Shown piece after piece: positions 48,641 to 58,768 of a stretch of DNA of 64,000 bases; within the stretch, counting starts at the first letter, position 1, and each line of letters begins with the position of its first letter. A model generated the notes under the pieces. That model was not told the origin of the DNA and ran no database searches. It worked only from the letters and a program-made list of their open reading frames with translations. This DNA is from CAVQKZ01 sp963837325. GTDB lineage: Bacteria; Actinomycetota; Actinomycetes; Mycobacteriales; Jatrophihabitantaceae. The stretch spans positions 124,001-188,000 of the forward strand of contig CAWIMV010000001.1 in assembly GCA_963837325.1 (NCBI GenBank). The letters run 5' to 3'. Made by a program: the position numbers and the translations under genes.

Positions 48641-50356
48641 TCAGGCAAAGAGCAGGCGATCGCGAATCTTGTGCGGGTCGGTGTAATCCTCGGCAAACCA
48701 CGGCAGCTGCGCGGCCGTGCGGGGCGACGGATGCAGCACGAGTTTCTTGCTGGCCGTCTTGGCCTTCTGCTGCAGGCCGCGGAACTCGTAGTGGTCGAAC
48801 AGCCGAATCGCCTCGACGGCATAGGCGACCGCGATGCGCCGGTCCCGGATGAGCAGCAGGTTCTCCCCGTTCGACACGTCCGCCGGCGAGGAGAAGTTGT
48901 AGGAGCCGAGGTACACGCGGGCGGTGGGCTTGTCGAAATCGATCACCACGAACTTGTGGTGCATCCGGATGCCGCCACCGCCGGTGGGCTCGGCCTTGAA
49001 CGGCTGGGGCACGTTCGCGCCCAGCGCGCTCGGGCTGACCGGCGCGCGGTTGCCGTCTGGCCGCTGCACCTCGATGCCGCCGACCTTGCGATCGGAGATC
49101 CCGTAGACGAAGACGTCGTCGTTCGCGGTGAGCGTGGTGATGGCGTCGCGGATCGGCCCCTTGGTCTGATAGAGAAAGGCCAGCGAGTACAACAGGGACG
49201 TCGTGGTGTGCTCGCCGATGTCAGCGGCGATGCCGGCCAGCATGGCGTTCTGAGCCGAATGCGGCGAGAACGCCACGCGCGCGTCGATGTCCTTGAGGCC
49301 GAGGTCGGCCCATTCCGCGCACGCAGACGCCCCGAACTCCGACACCTCGTCGCTGTGCCGATACGCCTCGAAAGCGGCCCGGAACGCTTTGACCGCGCCC
49401 GCACCGGTCACGAGCACCGCGTTGTTGTTCTGCACGAAGAACCCGCGCCAACTGAAGTTCGTCGAGCCGCACAACGCCTTGTGCAGGTTCGGACCGCTGA
49501 CAACGACGAACTTGTTGTGCTGCAGGTCGCCCATGTGCTGGCGCTTGACGTGGGTGGCGCCGGCCGAGATCGTCAGCCGCTTGGCCGCGGCGGTCTCGGC
49601 CGAGTTCGCGTGCCCATGCGTGCCGGAATCGTCGATGATCACGCTCAGCCGCGGGCCGAGCCGCTCGAGCCGGTCGACGACTTCGGGTTCGTTGAGGTCG
49701 TACGCCACCGCGCACACTTCGGTCGTCGTGTCCCCGAGCGCCTCGTCGAGCAGCTCAAGAACGACGTTGCGGGCCTCGAACCCCATCCAGTTCAGCGCTG
49801 GCGTCGCGTCGGGGTGGGTCGGCACGAAGTCCAACCCGCCGTCAGCGCTCCTCGGCAGCAGTTTGTCGATCGCGCCGTCCTTTTGAAACCGGTCGACGAA
49901 TGCTTGCGACGACACGAAGCCACGCGTGAATGCAACGTTGAGCCGCCCGGGATAGGTCTCCCGCGCCAATGTGATCTTCGCAGTCTGGGGCTCGCCGTAA
50001 CTGAGCACGCCGTTGGTGTCCATGAACACCGGCGTCACCCGATAGACGAAGTTCCCGGCCAGTTCGGCATGGACCGGAAAGTGCACCCAGCGGAATTTCT
50101 GGAACGGCGACCGAAGCGACGAGCGCGCATTCGGATCGCTCACACCGTCGGGATGGTCGAACGTGAGGCGATTCGGCAGCGCGAAGAACCGACTGCCGCC
50201 TGGCTCCTGGTACTCGATCGCGAAGCCGACGAAATCGTCCGGCGGCTTCCCGATCTTCCAGTTCATGGCCAGCAGCACCATGCCCTCACCGCGGTGCAGC
50301 TTCAGGCTGAACAGCGCCGCGGCGTTCTTCGCCGTGACCTGAAAACCAGATTTCAT
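48641..50356 (-). CDS. Phospholipase D-like protein with two HKD-type motifs
   Basis: This 571-residue protein has a beta-rich N-terminal part of about 170 residues and two PLD half-sites. The first is LQHNKFVVVSG with GSTNFSWRGF, where Ser replaces the motif aspartate. The second is MHHKFVVIDFD with GSYNFS, which is complete. PLD folds act as phospholipases or nucleases. ATG 50356 is preceded by a G-rich tract; the open frame upstream lacks similarity. No signal peptide, so an intracellular nuclease role is as likely as lipid cleavage. Confidence 0.8.
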   Translation of the reverse strand: MKSGFQVTAKNAAALFSLKLHRGEGMVLLAMNWKIGKPPDDFVGFAIEYQEPGGSRFFALPNRLTFDHPDGVSDPNARSSLRSPFQKFRWVHFPVHAELAGNFVYRVTPVFMDTNGVLSYGEPQTAKITLARETYPGRLNVAFTRGFVSSQAFVDRFQKDGAIDKLLPRSADGGLDFVPTHPDATPALNWMGFEARNVVLELLDEALGDTTTEVCAVAYDLNEPEVVDRLERLGPRLSVIIDDSGTHGHANSAETAAAKRLTISAGATHVKRQHMGDLQHNKFVVVSGPNLHKALCGSTNFSWRGFFVQNNNAVLVTGAGAVKAFRAAFEAYRHSDEVSEFGASACAEWADLGLKDIDARVAFSPHSAQNAMLAGIAADIGEHTTTSLLYSLAFLYQTKGPIRDAITTLTANDDVFVYGISDRKVGGIEVQRPDGNRAPVSPSALGANVPQPFKAEPTGGGGIRMHHKFVVIDFDKPTARVYLGSYNFSSPADVSNGENLLLIRDRRIAVAYAVEAIRLFDHYEFRGLQQKAKTASKKLVLHPSPRTAAQLPWFAEDYTDPHKIRDRLLFA

Positions 50357-50487
50357 CGCGCCGCCCCCAGGGTAAGCAGTTAGTGGGCAGTGTCGCGCCG
50401 TCACCGCTTCGGGCACAACGGCCGTGCGGACAGACTCGCGCGGTCGCCGCCGCTTTCGTCCGAGTTGGTTGGGGCTGTCGGGCAAAC

Positions 50488-50506
50488 TAGTTCGGTGCTC
50501 GAACTA
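50488..50506. promoter_or_regulatory. MarR-type operator
   Basis: TAGTTCG-GTGCT-CGAACTA is a perfect 7-base inverted repeat around five bases, 20 bases before the MarR-type start. The size and position fit autoregulation of the marR-exporter operon. Confidence 0.6.
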
Positions 50507-50526
50507 AAACTGCTAGGCTGGAGATC

Positions 50527-50985
50527 ATGAATTCCGCCCGGCCGAGCGCAGCCCGGCTCGGGTCCGACGGTCAGCCGGCCGACCTTGCTCAGGCCGTCCG
50601 CGCGCTGGCCCGGGTCTCACGAGTACTGGAGCGGGCATCTGGCGAGCTCAGCCTGGCCCACTACCGGGTGCTGTCAGCGGTCGCGGCCGGCGATGCCCGG
50701 GCCTCGCGCGTTGCGCACCGGCTGACGTTGGGCAAGCCGGCGATCAGCGCCGCCGTGGACGCGCTGTGTGTCCGCGGGCTGCTGCGGCGCGGCGCCGACG
50801 CGTCCGACCAGCGCGCCGCCGCACTCGCCCTGACCGCGAAAGGGCGCACCGTACTGGCTCAGGCTGAGCGGGCGATGGTCGAACGGCTCGGCCAGGTGTG
50901 CGCCTGCGCGCCCGATCCGGCACAGTTGGTCGAGGCGCTGACCTGGCTCGGAGCCGCCCTCGACGAGCAGAAGCCCAACCGATGA
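50527..50985 (+). CDS. MarR-family regulator
   Basis: This 152-residue winged-helix protein has LARVSRVLERASGELSLAHYRVLSAVAAG, RLTLGKPAISAAVDALCVRGLLRRGADASDQR (recognition helix and wing) and a C-terminal dimer helix. The perfect palindrome just upstream is its likely operator. It overlaps the exporter start by ATGA, so the two are one transcription unit: a repressor with its drug pump. Confidence 0.85.
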   Translation: MNSARPSAARLGSDGQPADLAQAVRALARVSRVLERASGELSLAHYRVLSAVAAGDARASRVAHRLTLGKPAISAAVDALCVRGLLRRGADASDQRAAALALTAKGRTVLAQAERAMVERLGQVCACAPDPAQLVEALTWLGAALDEQKPNR

Positions 50986-53900
50986 CGCAGCAACCCAAAC
51001 CGGGATGGCTGCGCCGGCTGCTGGCTGTCATCCTCGACCACCGCACCGACCTCATCCTCGCCGTCGCTGCGGCCATCCTCGGCAGCGCCTGCCAGACGGT
51101 CGTTCCGCTCGTCGCGCGCGAGATCATCGACAAGGTCGTCGTCGCGCGGTCGCAGCCGCTGTGGCCGTGGCTCACGCTGCTGATCGGTCTTGGCGGCGCG
51201 ATCTTCGGCTTCGCCTATGTGCGTCGCTTCCGCGGCGGTCGCGTTGCGCTGCAAGTGCAGTACGACCTGCGCAACGCGATGCACGACCATCTGCAGAAGC
51301 TGGACTTCGAGACCCTGTCGCGGTTGCCCACCGGCCAGCTCGTGGCCCGCGCGAACTCCGACGCAACGCTCGTCCAAGGACTGCTGAGCTTCCTGCCGTT
51401 CATGAGCGGCAACGTGCTGATGATGATCCTGTCGCTCGGCGTGATGCTGTACCTGTCGCCCGTGCTGGCGGTGGTTGCGTTGCTGGTCGCGCCGGCCCTG
51501 CTGGTCAGCTCGTACCAGATGCGGCGCCGGATCTTCCCCGCGACGTGGGATGCCCAGCAGCGCGAGGGCGACGTCGCGCAGATCGTCGACGAGGACGTCA
51601 ACGGTGTCCGCGTGGTGAAGGCCTTCGGCCAGGAGCGCCGCGAACTCGAACGCGTCGCCGACGCCTCGAAGCGGTTGTACGGCTCGCAGCTGCGGGCGGT
51701 GCGCCTGCAGGCCCGGTTCCAGCCGTTGCTGGAGACGATCCCGTCCCTGGCCCAGGTGGCGATCCTGGCCGTCGGCGGTTGGATGGCCCTGCACCACCAG
51801 ATCACGCTGGGCACGTTCCTGGCCTTCTCCACCTACGTGGCCCAGTTCGCCGCGCCGGCCCGCCAGCTCGCCGGCCTGCTCACCGTCGGCCAGCAGGCCC
51901 GGGCCGGGCTGGAACGCATCTTCCAGCTCGTCGACCTGCAGCCGTCGATCACCGACGCCGACGACGCGGTCGACCTGCCGGCCGTGCGGGGGGAGCTGAG
52001 CTTCGAGCACGTCGACTTCGGCTACGGCGACGCCGAACCGGTGCTGCGCGACTTCGACCTGCACATCCCGGCCGGCCAGCGGGTCGCGTTCGTCGGCGCG
52101 AGTGGCAGCGGCAAGTCCACCGCAACGCTGCTGGCCAGCCGGTTCTACGATCCGTCGGCCGGCGTTGTCCGCGTCGACGGGCACGATCTGCGCCACGTGA
52201 CGCTGAGTTCGCTGCGCCGCCAGATCGGCGTGGTGTTCGAGGAGAGCTTCCTGTTCTCCGACAGCGTGCGGGCCAACATCGCCTACGGCCGGCCCGACGC
52301 GAGCGACGCCGAGATCGAAGCCGCGGCAAGGGCCGCGGCCGCACACGAGTTCATCACCGAACTGCCGCGCGGCTACGACTCGATCGTCGGCGAGCGCGGG
52401 CTGAGCCTGTCCGGCGGGCAACGGCAACGCATCGCGCTGGCCCGGGCGCTGCTCATCGATCCCCGGATCCTGATCCTGGATGACGCGACCAGCGCCATCG
52501 ACGCGAACGTCGAGGAGTCGATCCACGCGGCGCTGCGGGTACTGATGGCCAACCGGACCACGCTGCTCGTGGCCCACCGGTTGTCGACGCTGCGGCTGGC
52601 CGAGCGGATCGTCGTGCTCGACCGCGGCCGCGTCGTCGACGACGGCTCGCACGACGAACTGGTCGAGCGCAGTGCGCTGTACCGCGAGCTGGTGTCGGGG
52701 CTGACCGACGACGACGCGACCGTGCAGCCGTTGGTCGTCGAGACGGCCGGAACAACGGCAGCCGCCTGGGCCGACAACGGTGCCGGCCGGAGGACCGGTC
52801 GCCCGGTGGCCACCGGCGCGCCGTCGCTGGGCGCCGGATTGGGCGGTGGCGGCGGCGGGTGGCGGGCCAGCCTGGCGCTCACGCCCGAACTGGAGAAGCA
52901 GGTGGCCGCGCTGGCGCCGGTGCGCGACTTCCCGGCCGTCGACCTCGACACCGAATCCCGAGCCGACCCCGGGTTCAGCCTGCGCCGGGTGCTGAACGGC
53001 TTCCGGGTGCCGTTGCTGATCGGTTTGGTCCTCGTCGTGCTCGACGCACTCGCCGCGCTGGCCGGGCCCGGGCTGGTGAAGACCGGCATCGATCAGGGCG
53101 TGACGGCCGGCTCCACGACGGTCGTGTTCGCGGCCGCGGCAGTGTTCCTCGTCGTCGTGCTGGCCGACCTCGTGGATCAGGTGGCCGAGACGTTCGTGAT
53201 GGGGCGCGTGGCGCAGCGGATCATGCTCTCGCTGCGTATCCGCATCTGGGCCCAGCTGCAGCGGCTGTCGCTGGACTATTACGAGCGCGAGATGGCCGGC
53301 CGGATCATGACTCGGATGACCACGGACGTCGACCAGTTCGAATCCCTGATCGAGAACGGCCTGCTGTCGGCTCTGGTGTCGGTGGTGACGTTCGTCGGCG
53401 TCGGCGTCGCGCTCGTGGTGATCGACGTCCCGCTCGGCCTGGCCACGCTCAGCGTGATCCTTCCGCTGACCGTAGCGACGGTGATCTTCCGACGGAGGGC
53501 CGCGCGCCAGTACGACCTCTCGCGCGAACGCGTGGCGATCGTCAACGCCGACTTCCAGGAAAGTGTGTCCGGCATCCGCGAGTCGCAGGCCTTCGTCCAC
53601 GAAGGCGAGACGATCAAGCGTTTCCATCGGCTCGGCACCGACTACCTCGCCTCACGACTCGCGGCCCAGCGCCTGGTCGCGACCTACTTCCCGTTCGTGC
53701 AGTTCTTGTCGGCGGCCGCGGACGCGATCGTCCTCGGCGTCGGTGCCGTGCTGATCCGCAACGGGCACCTGACCACCGGTGCCTTGATCGCCTTCCTGCT
53801 CTACGTCGACATGTTCTTCTCGCCGATCCAGCAGCTGTCACAGGTCTTCGATTCGTGGCAGCAGACCCGGGTCTCGGTGGCCCGCATCGCCGAACTGATG

Positions 53901-54776
53901 CACCTCGAGACGCTGACGCCCGAGGTCGATGATGCCGTCGATCCGGGTCGGCTCACCGGGGCGATCAGGCTCGAGAACGTGCGATTCACGTACCCGTCGG
54001 CAGGTGCGGTCGGGACGACAACCGAGCTCCGAGGGCCGGCCGATCCGCGGGTGCTGATCTCGGCCGATGCGCTGGCGAGCAAGCCGCCGGAGGCGCTGCG
54101 CGGCATCGACCTGCACATCCGGTCCGGCGAGACCGTCGCGCTGGTCGGGCAGACCGGGGCGGGTAAGTCCACGGTGATGAAGCTGCTGGCCCGGTTCTAC
54201 GATCCGGACTCTGGCCGTGTGCTCATCGACGGGCACGACCTGCGCCAGCTCGACCTGCACGGCTACCGTCGCCAGCTCGGCTACGTGCCGCAGGAGGCGT
54301 TCCTGTTCACCGGGACGATTCGCGACAACATCGCCTACGGTCGTCCCGACGCGTCCGACGCCGACGTCGAGGCGGCTGCCCATGCTGTGGGTGCGCACGC
54401 GTTCATCGCCGAGCTCGCCGGCGGCTACCGCCATGAGCTGTCCGAACGGGGCCGGTCGCTCTCGGCCGGGCAGCGGCAGCTGATTGCGCTGGCCCGGGCC
54501 GAGCTGGTCGACCCGGCAGTGCTGCTGCTCGACGAAGCGACGTCCAACCTCGACCTTGCGACCGAAGCCCGCGTCGCGGCCGCGATTCAACACGTTGCGC
54601 GACACCGCACCACGGTCGTCATCGCGCACCGCCTGCAGACCGCGGCCGCCGCGGACCGGATCGTCGTTCTCGAGCGCGGCCAGGTCGCCGAGGTCGGCTC
54701 GCACGACGAATTGCTCTCAGCCGGGGGTCGCTACGCCGACACCTGGGCCGCCTACGAACTGGCCGGCACGGCCTAG
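50982..54776 (+). CDS. Fused double ABC multidrug exporter (Rv0194-like)
   Basis: This 1264-residue single chain has the order TMD1-NBD1-TMD2-NBD2. NBD1 has Walker A GASGSGKST (about 371), LSGGQRQRIALARALL and ILILDDATSAID, where Asp replaces the catalytic Glu. NBD2 has GQTGAGKST (about 1055), LSAGQRQLIALARAE and VLLLDEATSNLD. So one ATP site (NBD1 Walker motifs with LSAGQ) is non-canonical, as in asymmetric exporters like TM287/288. A Gly-rich linker joins the halves. The layout resembles M. tuberculosis Rv0194. ATG 50982 lies in the overlap with marR-type gene. Confidence 0.9.
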   Translation: MTQQPKPGWLRRLLAVILDHRTDLILAVAAAILGSACQTVVPLVAREIIDKVVVARSQPLWPWLTLLIGLGGAIFGFAYVRRFRGGRVALQVQYDLRNAMHDHLQKLDFETLSRLPTGQLVARANSDATLVQGLLSFLPFMSGNVLMMILSLGVMLYLSPVLAVVALLVAPALLVSSYQMRRRIFPATWDAQQREGDVAQIVDEDVNGVRVVKAFGQERRELERVADASKRLYGSQLRAVRLQARFQPLLETIPSLAQVAILAVGGWMALHHQITLGTFLAFSTYVAQFAAPARQLAGLLTVGQQARAGLERIFQLVDLQPSITDADDAVDLPAVRGELSFEHVDFGYGDAEPVLRDFDLHIPAGQRVAFVGASGSGKSTATLLASRFYDPSAGVVRVDGHDLRHVTLSSLRRQIGVVFEESFLFSDSVRANIAYGRPDASDAEIEAAARAAAAHEFITELPRGYDSIVGERGLSLSGGQRQRIALARALLIDPRILILDDATSAIDANVEESIHAALRVLMANRTTLLVAHRLSTLRLAERIVVLDRGRVVDDGSHDELVERSALYRELVSGLTDDDATVQPLVVETAGTTAAAWADNGAGRRTGRPVATGAPSLGAGLGGGGGGWRASLALTPELEKQVAALAPVRDFPAVDLDTESRADPGFSLRRVLNGFRVPLLIGLVLVVLDALAALAGPGLVKTGIDQGVTAGSTTVVFAAAAVFLVVVLADLVDQVAETFVMGRVAQRIMLSLRIRIWAQLQRLSLDYYEREMAGRIMTRMTTDVDQFESLIENGLLSALVSVVTFVGVGVALVVIDVPLGLATLSVILPLTVATVIFRRRAARQYDLSRERVAIVNADFQESVSGIRESQAFVHEGETIKRFHRLGTDYLASRLAAQRLVATYFPFVQFLSAAADAIVLGVGAVLIRNGHLTTGALIAFLLYVDMFFSPIQQLSQVFDSWQQTRVSVARIAELMHLETLTPEVDDAVDPGRLTGAIRLENVRFTYPSAGAVGTTTELRGPADPRVLISADALASKPPEALRGIDLHIRSGETVALVGQTGAGKSTVMKLLARFYDPDSGRVLIDGHDLRQLDLHGYRRQLGYVPQEAFLFTGTIRDNIAYGRPDASDADVEAAAHAVGAHAFIAELAGGYRHELSERGRSLSAGQRQLIALARAELVDPAVLLLDEATSNLDLATEARVAAAIQHVARHRTTVVIAHRLQTAAAADRIVVLERGQVAEVGSHDELLSAGGRYADTWAAYELAGTA

Positions 54777-54836
54777 CTCCTGGAGCGTGATTCGGAGCGG
54801 CGAAGAGCGTGGCACTGCGCCGGGTACGGTCGGTCG

Positions 54837-55586
54837 GTGCAGGTAGCGGTCCTCGGCGGATGCGGGGCATGGCCAGCAGCCGGACAAGCATGCAGCGGTT
54901 ACCTCGTCGAGCATGATGGCTACCGACTCCTGGTCGATCCTGGGTATGCCACGTTGCCGCGCCTGCTCACCCACGTCGATGCCGCGGACATCGATGCCGT
55001 GCTGGTCACCCACGGCCACCCTGATCATTGCGCCGATCTGAACCCGCTGCTGCGGGCGCGCTGCCTGCGACCGGACCCGCCACCCCCGCTGCCCGCTTAT
55101 GCGCTGCCCGGCGCACTCGACGCCGTCCTCGCTCTGGATGCCCGCATGTTTGCTCGCACCCGGCCGGTGCAGGTGCGTGACCTCGCGCCGGATGCCCGGT
55201 TCGAGATCGGGCCGTTCACTGTCGAGACCCGAATGTTGCCGCACTTCGTCCCGAACGTGGGGATCCGCCTCGCGGCCGACGCGGTGGTGCTCGCCTACAC
55301 CGGAGACAGCGGCCCGGATGCCGGGATCGTCGAGTTGGCCCGAGACGCCGACCTGCTCATCGCCGAGGCGACCTACGTCGAGCAGGTGACTGATCCCGGC
55401 GACCTCGGGCTACTGAGCACTGCACGCGACGCCGGGCGTGAGGCGGCCGCCGCGGGCGCCGGTCAGCTGCTGCTGACCCATCTGTGGCCCGGCACCGATC
55501 CAAACGCTTCCTCGGCGGCAGCTCGGGAGGCCTTCGCCGGGGCGATCGACGTCGCTCGCAGCGAGCTCGTCGTCGACCTCGGGTAG
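54837..55586 (+). CDS. MBL-fold metallo-hydrolase
   Basis: This 249-residue protein has THGHPDHCADL (58-68), the core HxHxDH motif of zinc hydrolases. H in LPHFVPN, the Asp in YTGDSGPD and H in LLTHLWPG give the remaining ligands. It resembles RNase Z/cAMP phosphodiesterase-like members. GTG 54837 lies 60 bases after the exporter. It is convergent with the GH31 gene. Substrate unknown. Confidence 0.85.
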   Translation: MQVAVLGGCGAWPAAGQACSGYLVEHDGYRLLVDPGYATLPRLLTHVDAADIDAVLVTHGHPDHCADLNPLLRARCLRPDPPPPLPAYALPGALDAVLALDARMFARTRPVQVRDLAPDARFEIGPFTVETRMLPHFVPNVGIRLAADAVVLAYTGDSGPDAGIVELARDADLLIAEATYVEQVTDPGDLGLLSTARDAGREAAAAGAGQLLLTHLWPGTDPNASSAAAREAFAGAIDVARSELVVDLG

Positions 55587-55592
55587 CCGGTG

Positions 55593-57731
55593 CTAGCCCG
55601 CGCGGCCGAGGCTGTGGGTCAGCGCGGCGGCGGCCCGCGTCCCGAGCCGGATGAACATCGGCGTCTGGCTCAGGCCGGCGTGGTAACCGCTCAGGGTGAC
55701 CCCGCCCCGGACGATCCGGTGCCGCAACACGTCGAACCACAGGCCGGCGGGCAGGTGCACGTCGCGGCTGGTCGCATCGGTGAGCACCGGTGCCGCCAGC
55801 AGCGAGTCGCCCAGCAGCCACTCGTCCCGGATCGAATAGGACGCCTGGTCGCGTGGGAAGTCGAAGAACAGCGGCTTCATGATCGGCTCGCCGGTCCGCA
55901 CCGCCCGGGCCACCTGGGCCTGGATGTAGGGCGCGAGCTTGCCGTGCAGTTTCACGGCCGCGGTGTAGAGCGCGACGGTTTGCCGGTCATACGTGCGGCT
56001 GCCAGCCTCGTTGGTGACGCCCAGCGGAGACGTCGACGAGTACATCAGCGGCATCAGTGCGGCCGCCTGGGCCCAGCGCACCAGCACCTGCTTCGTGGGC
56101 GGCGGTTCGGACATGGAGCCGCCGATCATGTCGGTCTCGACGAAGGGGTAGCCGATCGTGCTGATCGCCATGGCCTGGGCGATGCCGGCCTGCAGTGAGC
56201 CCCAGTCGGTGCCCTTGTCGACCTCGCGGATGACGAAGCCGTACTTCTGCGATCCGGTCCACGACAGCCGCACGCCCGCGCCCTGCTGGTCGAACTCGTC
56301 GGTCACCTGGGCCCCGAGCTTGATGTAGTCAAGTGCGGTGTAGCCCGGGTACGGCGCGCACGACTCGTCGAAGAACCGGGTGTCGAACTTGAACCCGTTG
56401 ACGTCGTAGGTCTTCTCGAGGTTCTGCAGCTGCCCCACGTACCAGGCTCGCGCGGCCGGGTTCGCGAGGTCGACGATGCCCGCGGTGCCGTTCCACCACT
56501 CGACGCTGCACGGCTTGCTCGGGTCGGCCGTGGACTTGAGCAGGTAGCCGTGCTGGGCGGCGTAGGCGTAGTTCGTCGCGTCGTTGTTGATCCAGAGGGT
56601 GACCCAGAGGCCGAAGTTGTAGCCCATCGCGTGGATCTGGGCCGAGAGCCCCTTCGGGTCGGGGAACTTGCTGTTGAAGTCGAAGTCGCCGTAGTGGGTC
56701 GACCAGCCGTCGTCGATCTGGATGGTGTGGCCGGGCACGCCGGCAGCGTGCAGGCCCTTCGCGTACGCCAGCACCGAGGCCTGCGAGACCGCGGTGTAGG
56801 ACTGGGCCCAGGTGTTCCACAGCGGCCTGGCGTACTCGGCCGGCGTCGCATCGCTCTTGGCCGGCTTGCCCGCGATACCCACGTAATCCTGGTAGACGTC
56901 TCGTGCGGTGCGCTCGACGAACACGGTGTCGTTCATCGCCGACTGGCTGGTGACGGCATAACCGAAGACGCCCGGCTGCAGCGCATTCATCGACACGTCC
57001 ATGACGTCCTTGGTGTCGACCCACAGGCCGGAGCCGCGCTGGGTGAACCAGAACGGGTCGGTCATCAGGTACTCGGCCGGCGCCATCGCGTTGTCGTGGA
57101 TCGCGCCGGAGTCCAGTGGCCACGGTTGCCGGGTGTACGGGCCACCGTCGTCGGTCTGGGCCTCGCCCTGGCCGTACCAGTGTCCGGACGCCGCGACCCG
57201 ATAGTGGGTGGCGACCTGGTCGGCCGGTGCGCTGCCGTGCACCGACCAGGACACCTGGTAGCGGTCGGCCGACGGTGTGATGCGGTAGGCGATCGTGTCG
57301 CCGGCCGCGCTGGTGGCCAGCGTCAGGTCGAGCCGCCCGTAGTGCCAGACCGCGCGCTGCACCTTGGTTGCGCTCGCCCAGCCCGCTGCGGTGTGGAAGT
57401 CGGCCGGCCCGGACGAGCCGGCAACGCCATCGGTCGTCTGCAGCACGGTCGTGTTCCCGCGTTGGGTCGTGATCCGGAACGGCGAGCGTTGGATGACCAC
57501 GCGATAGCCGGGAGCGCCGGCCGAAGCGGGCACCTGCAACCGCAGGGTCGAACCGACGACGGCGAACGTGGGCTGATGGGAGTGCCGCCCGTGGGCCGCC
57601 GTCGGTGTCGCGCTCGCGGCGGCGGGGACGAGAGCGCCGGCCAGCAGAACCGACAGGGCTCCGGCGAGCAGCGGGCGTCGACGTCGCCGTTGCGACGCTC
57701 GGGTGCGGGAACGACGCGGCGCGATCGTCAT
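55593..57731 (-). CDS. Secreted glycoside hydrolase family 31 enzyme
   Basis: This 712-residue exported enzyme has an Arg-rich signal peptide (RRRRRPLLAGALSVLLAGALVPAAASA). A beta-sandwich is followed by the TIM barrel. GFKFDTRFFDE near 447 holds the probable nucleophile Asp, and VETDMIGGSMSEPP near 533 the acid/base region. IQIDDGWSTHYGDFDFN and SWTGSQKYG line the pocket. GH31 retains alpha-linked sugars as substrates. ATG 57731 has AAGGGG upstream. It is divergent from a DeoR-type regulator, its likely controller. Confidence 0.85.
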   Translation of the reverse strand: MTIAPRRSRTRASQRRRRRPLLAGALSVLLAGALVPAAASATPTAAHGRHSHQPTFAVVGSTLRLQVPASAGAPGYRVVIQRSPFRITTQRGNTTVLQTTDGVAGSSGPADFHTAAGWASATKVQRAVWHYGRLDLTLATSAAGDTIAYRITPSADRYQVSWSVHGSAPADQVATHYRVAASGHWYGQGEAQTDDGGPYTRQPWPLDSGAIHDNAMAPAEYLMTDPFWFTQRGSGLWVDTKDVMDVSMNALQPGVFGYAVTSQSAMNDTVFVERTARDVYQDYVGIAGKPAKSDATPAEYARPLWNTWAQSYTAVSQASVLAYAKGLHAAGVPGHTIQIDDGWSTHYGDFDFNSKFPDPKGLSAQIHAMGYNFGLWVTLWINNDATNYAYAAQHGYLLKSTADPSKPCSVEWWNGTAGIVDLANPAARAWYVGQLQNLEKTYDVNGFKFDTRFFDESCAPYPGYTALDYIKLGAQVTDEFDQQGAGVRLSWTGSQKYGFVIREVDKGTDWGSLQAGIAQAMAISTIGYPFVETDMIGGSMSEPPPTKQVLVRWAQAAALMPLMYSSTSPLGVTNEAGSRTYDRQTVALYTAAVKLHGKLAPYIQAQVARAVRTGEPIMKPLFFDFPRDQASYSIRDEWLLGDSLLAAPVLTDATSRDVHLPAGLWFDVLRHRIVRGGVTLSGYHAGLSQTPMFIRLGTRAAAALTHSLGRAG

Positions 57732-57974
57732 GTGCAGGTCCCCTTCCGGCTGCCGCGGCAGCAGGCCGCGGACGTCGCGAGTCCGGCATACCCGGCCGAA
57801 CAGCCCGAAGCGTATGGCGGCGCCGGAGCGAGGGTCAAGGGTTGGGCTGCGCGTTTCTGCGTGTGCTATCCGTGTTTCGAGCGAGATCGCGCACCGAGTC
57901 GTGGCCGCACGACTGCGATCGGCGCGGCTACCATGCAGGCTCGATTGATCACGGTGCGTTGGCAGGGGCGGGAT

Positions 57975-58763
57975 ATGCAGCGGCACGAGCGGCTCAGCGC
58001 CACGCTCGATCTTCTCGTCAGCACGGGCTCGCGCACCGTCGAGGAGATCGCCGAGCACTTCCGCGTGTCCGTCGCGACCGTCCGCCGCGACCTCGACGAA
58101 CTCGCCCATCAGCAGCTCGTCGCCCGCACTCGGGGCGGGGCGCTCGCGCAGGCGGTGAGCTATGACCTGCCGCTGCGTTACAAGCAAGTTCGCCGGGCAG
58201 AGGAGAAGCGTCGGATCGCACTGGCTGCGGCCGGACTGGTGCCTCCCGGCGCCGTCGTGGGGATGAACGGCGGGACGACCAACACCGAGGTGGCCCGGGT
58301 ACTCGCGACCCAGGCCGACGCCGCTACCTCGGGAACCGATCCGGTGACGCTGACGGTGGTGACGAACGCGCTGAACATCGCCAACGAGCTCACCGTGCGC
58401 CCGCATGTGAAGATCGTCGTGGTGGGCGGCGTGGCCCGGCCCCGGTCCTACGAACTGATCGGCCCGTTGGCCAACCAGTTCGTCGAAGGGCTGACCCTCG
58501 ACGTCATGTTCCTTGCTGTCGATGCCCTCTCGGTCGAGGACGGGGCAGCCGCCGCGCATGAGGGCGAGGCTCAGATCAACGCCAGCATGGTGGCTCGGTC
58601 GCGGCGAGTGGTGGCCGTCGCGGACAGCTCGAAGTTGGGCACGCGCGCGTTCTGCCGGATCTGCGATGCCAGCCGGCTCGACGTCCTGATCACCGATTCC
58701 GGAGCGGACCCGGCCGGGCTCGCGGCGTTCACCGCGGCCGGCATCGACGTCCACACCGTCTGA
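57975..58763 (+). CDS. DeoR/GlpR-family sugar-phosphate-responsive regulator
   Basis: This 262-residue regulator has the DeoR helix-turn-helix (ERLSATLDLLVSTGSRTVEEIAEHFRVSVATVRRDLDEL in segments) and the sugar-phosphate sensor domain (VVGMNGGTTNTEVARVL, VVTNALNIANEL, VAVADSSKLG). ATG 57975 follows GGGGCGGGAT. It is divergent from GH31 with 243 bases between; GTTTC appears at 57853 and 57874, 21 bases apart, as possible half-sites. Likely represses GH31 or the GH3 gene downstream. Confidence 0.85.
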   Translation: MQRHERLSATLDLLVSTGSRTVEEIAEHFRVSVATVRRDLDELAHQQLVARTRGGALAQAVSYDLPLRYKQVRRAEEKRRIALAAAGLVPPGAVVGMNGGTTNTEVARVLATQADAATSGTDPVTLTVVTNALNIANELTVRPHVKIVVVGGVARPRSYELIGPLANQFVEGLTLDVMFLAVDALSVEDGAAAAHEGEAQINASMVARSRRVVAVADSSKLGTRAFCRICDASRLDVLITDSGADPAGLAAFTAAGIDVHTV

Positions 58764-58768
58764 CCACC

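Noticed and set aside
57853..57878. GTTTC half-sites 21 bases apart as DeoR operator
   Set aside because: Five-base matches are too short to stand alone; noted only in the DeoR entry.
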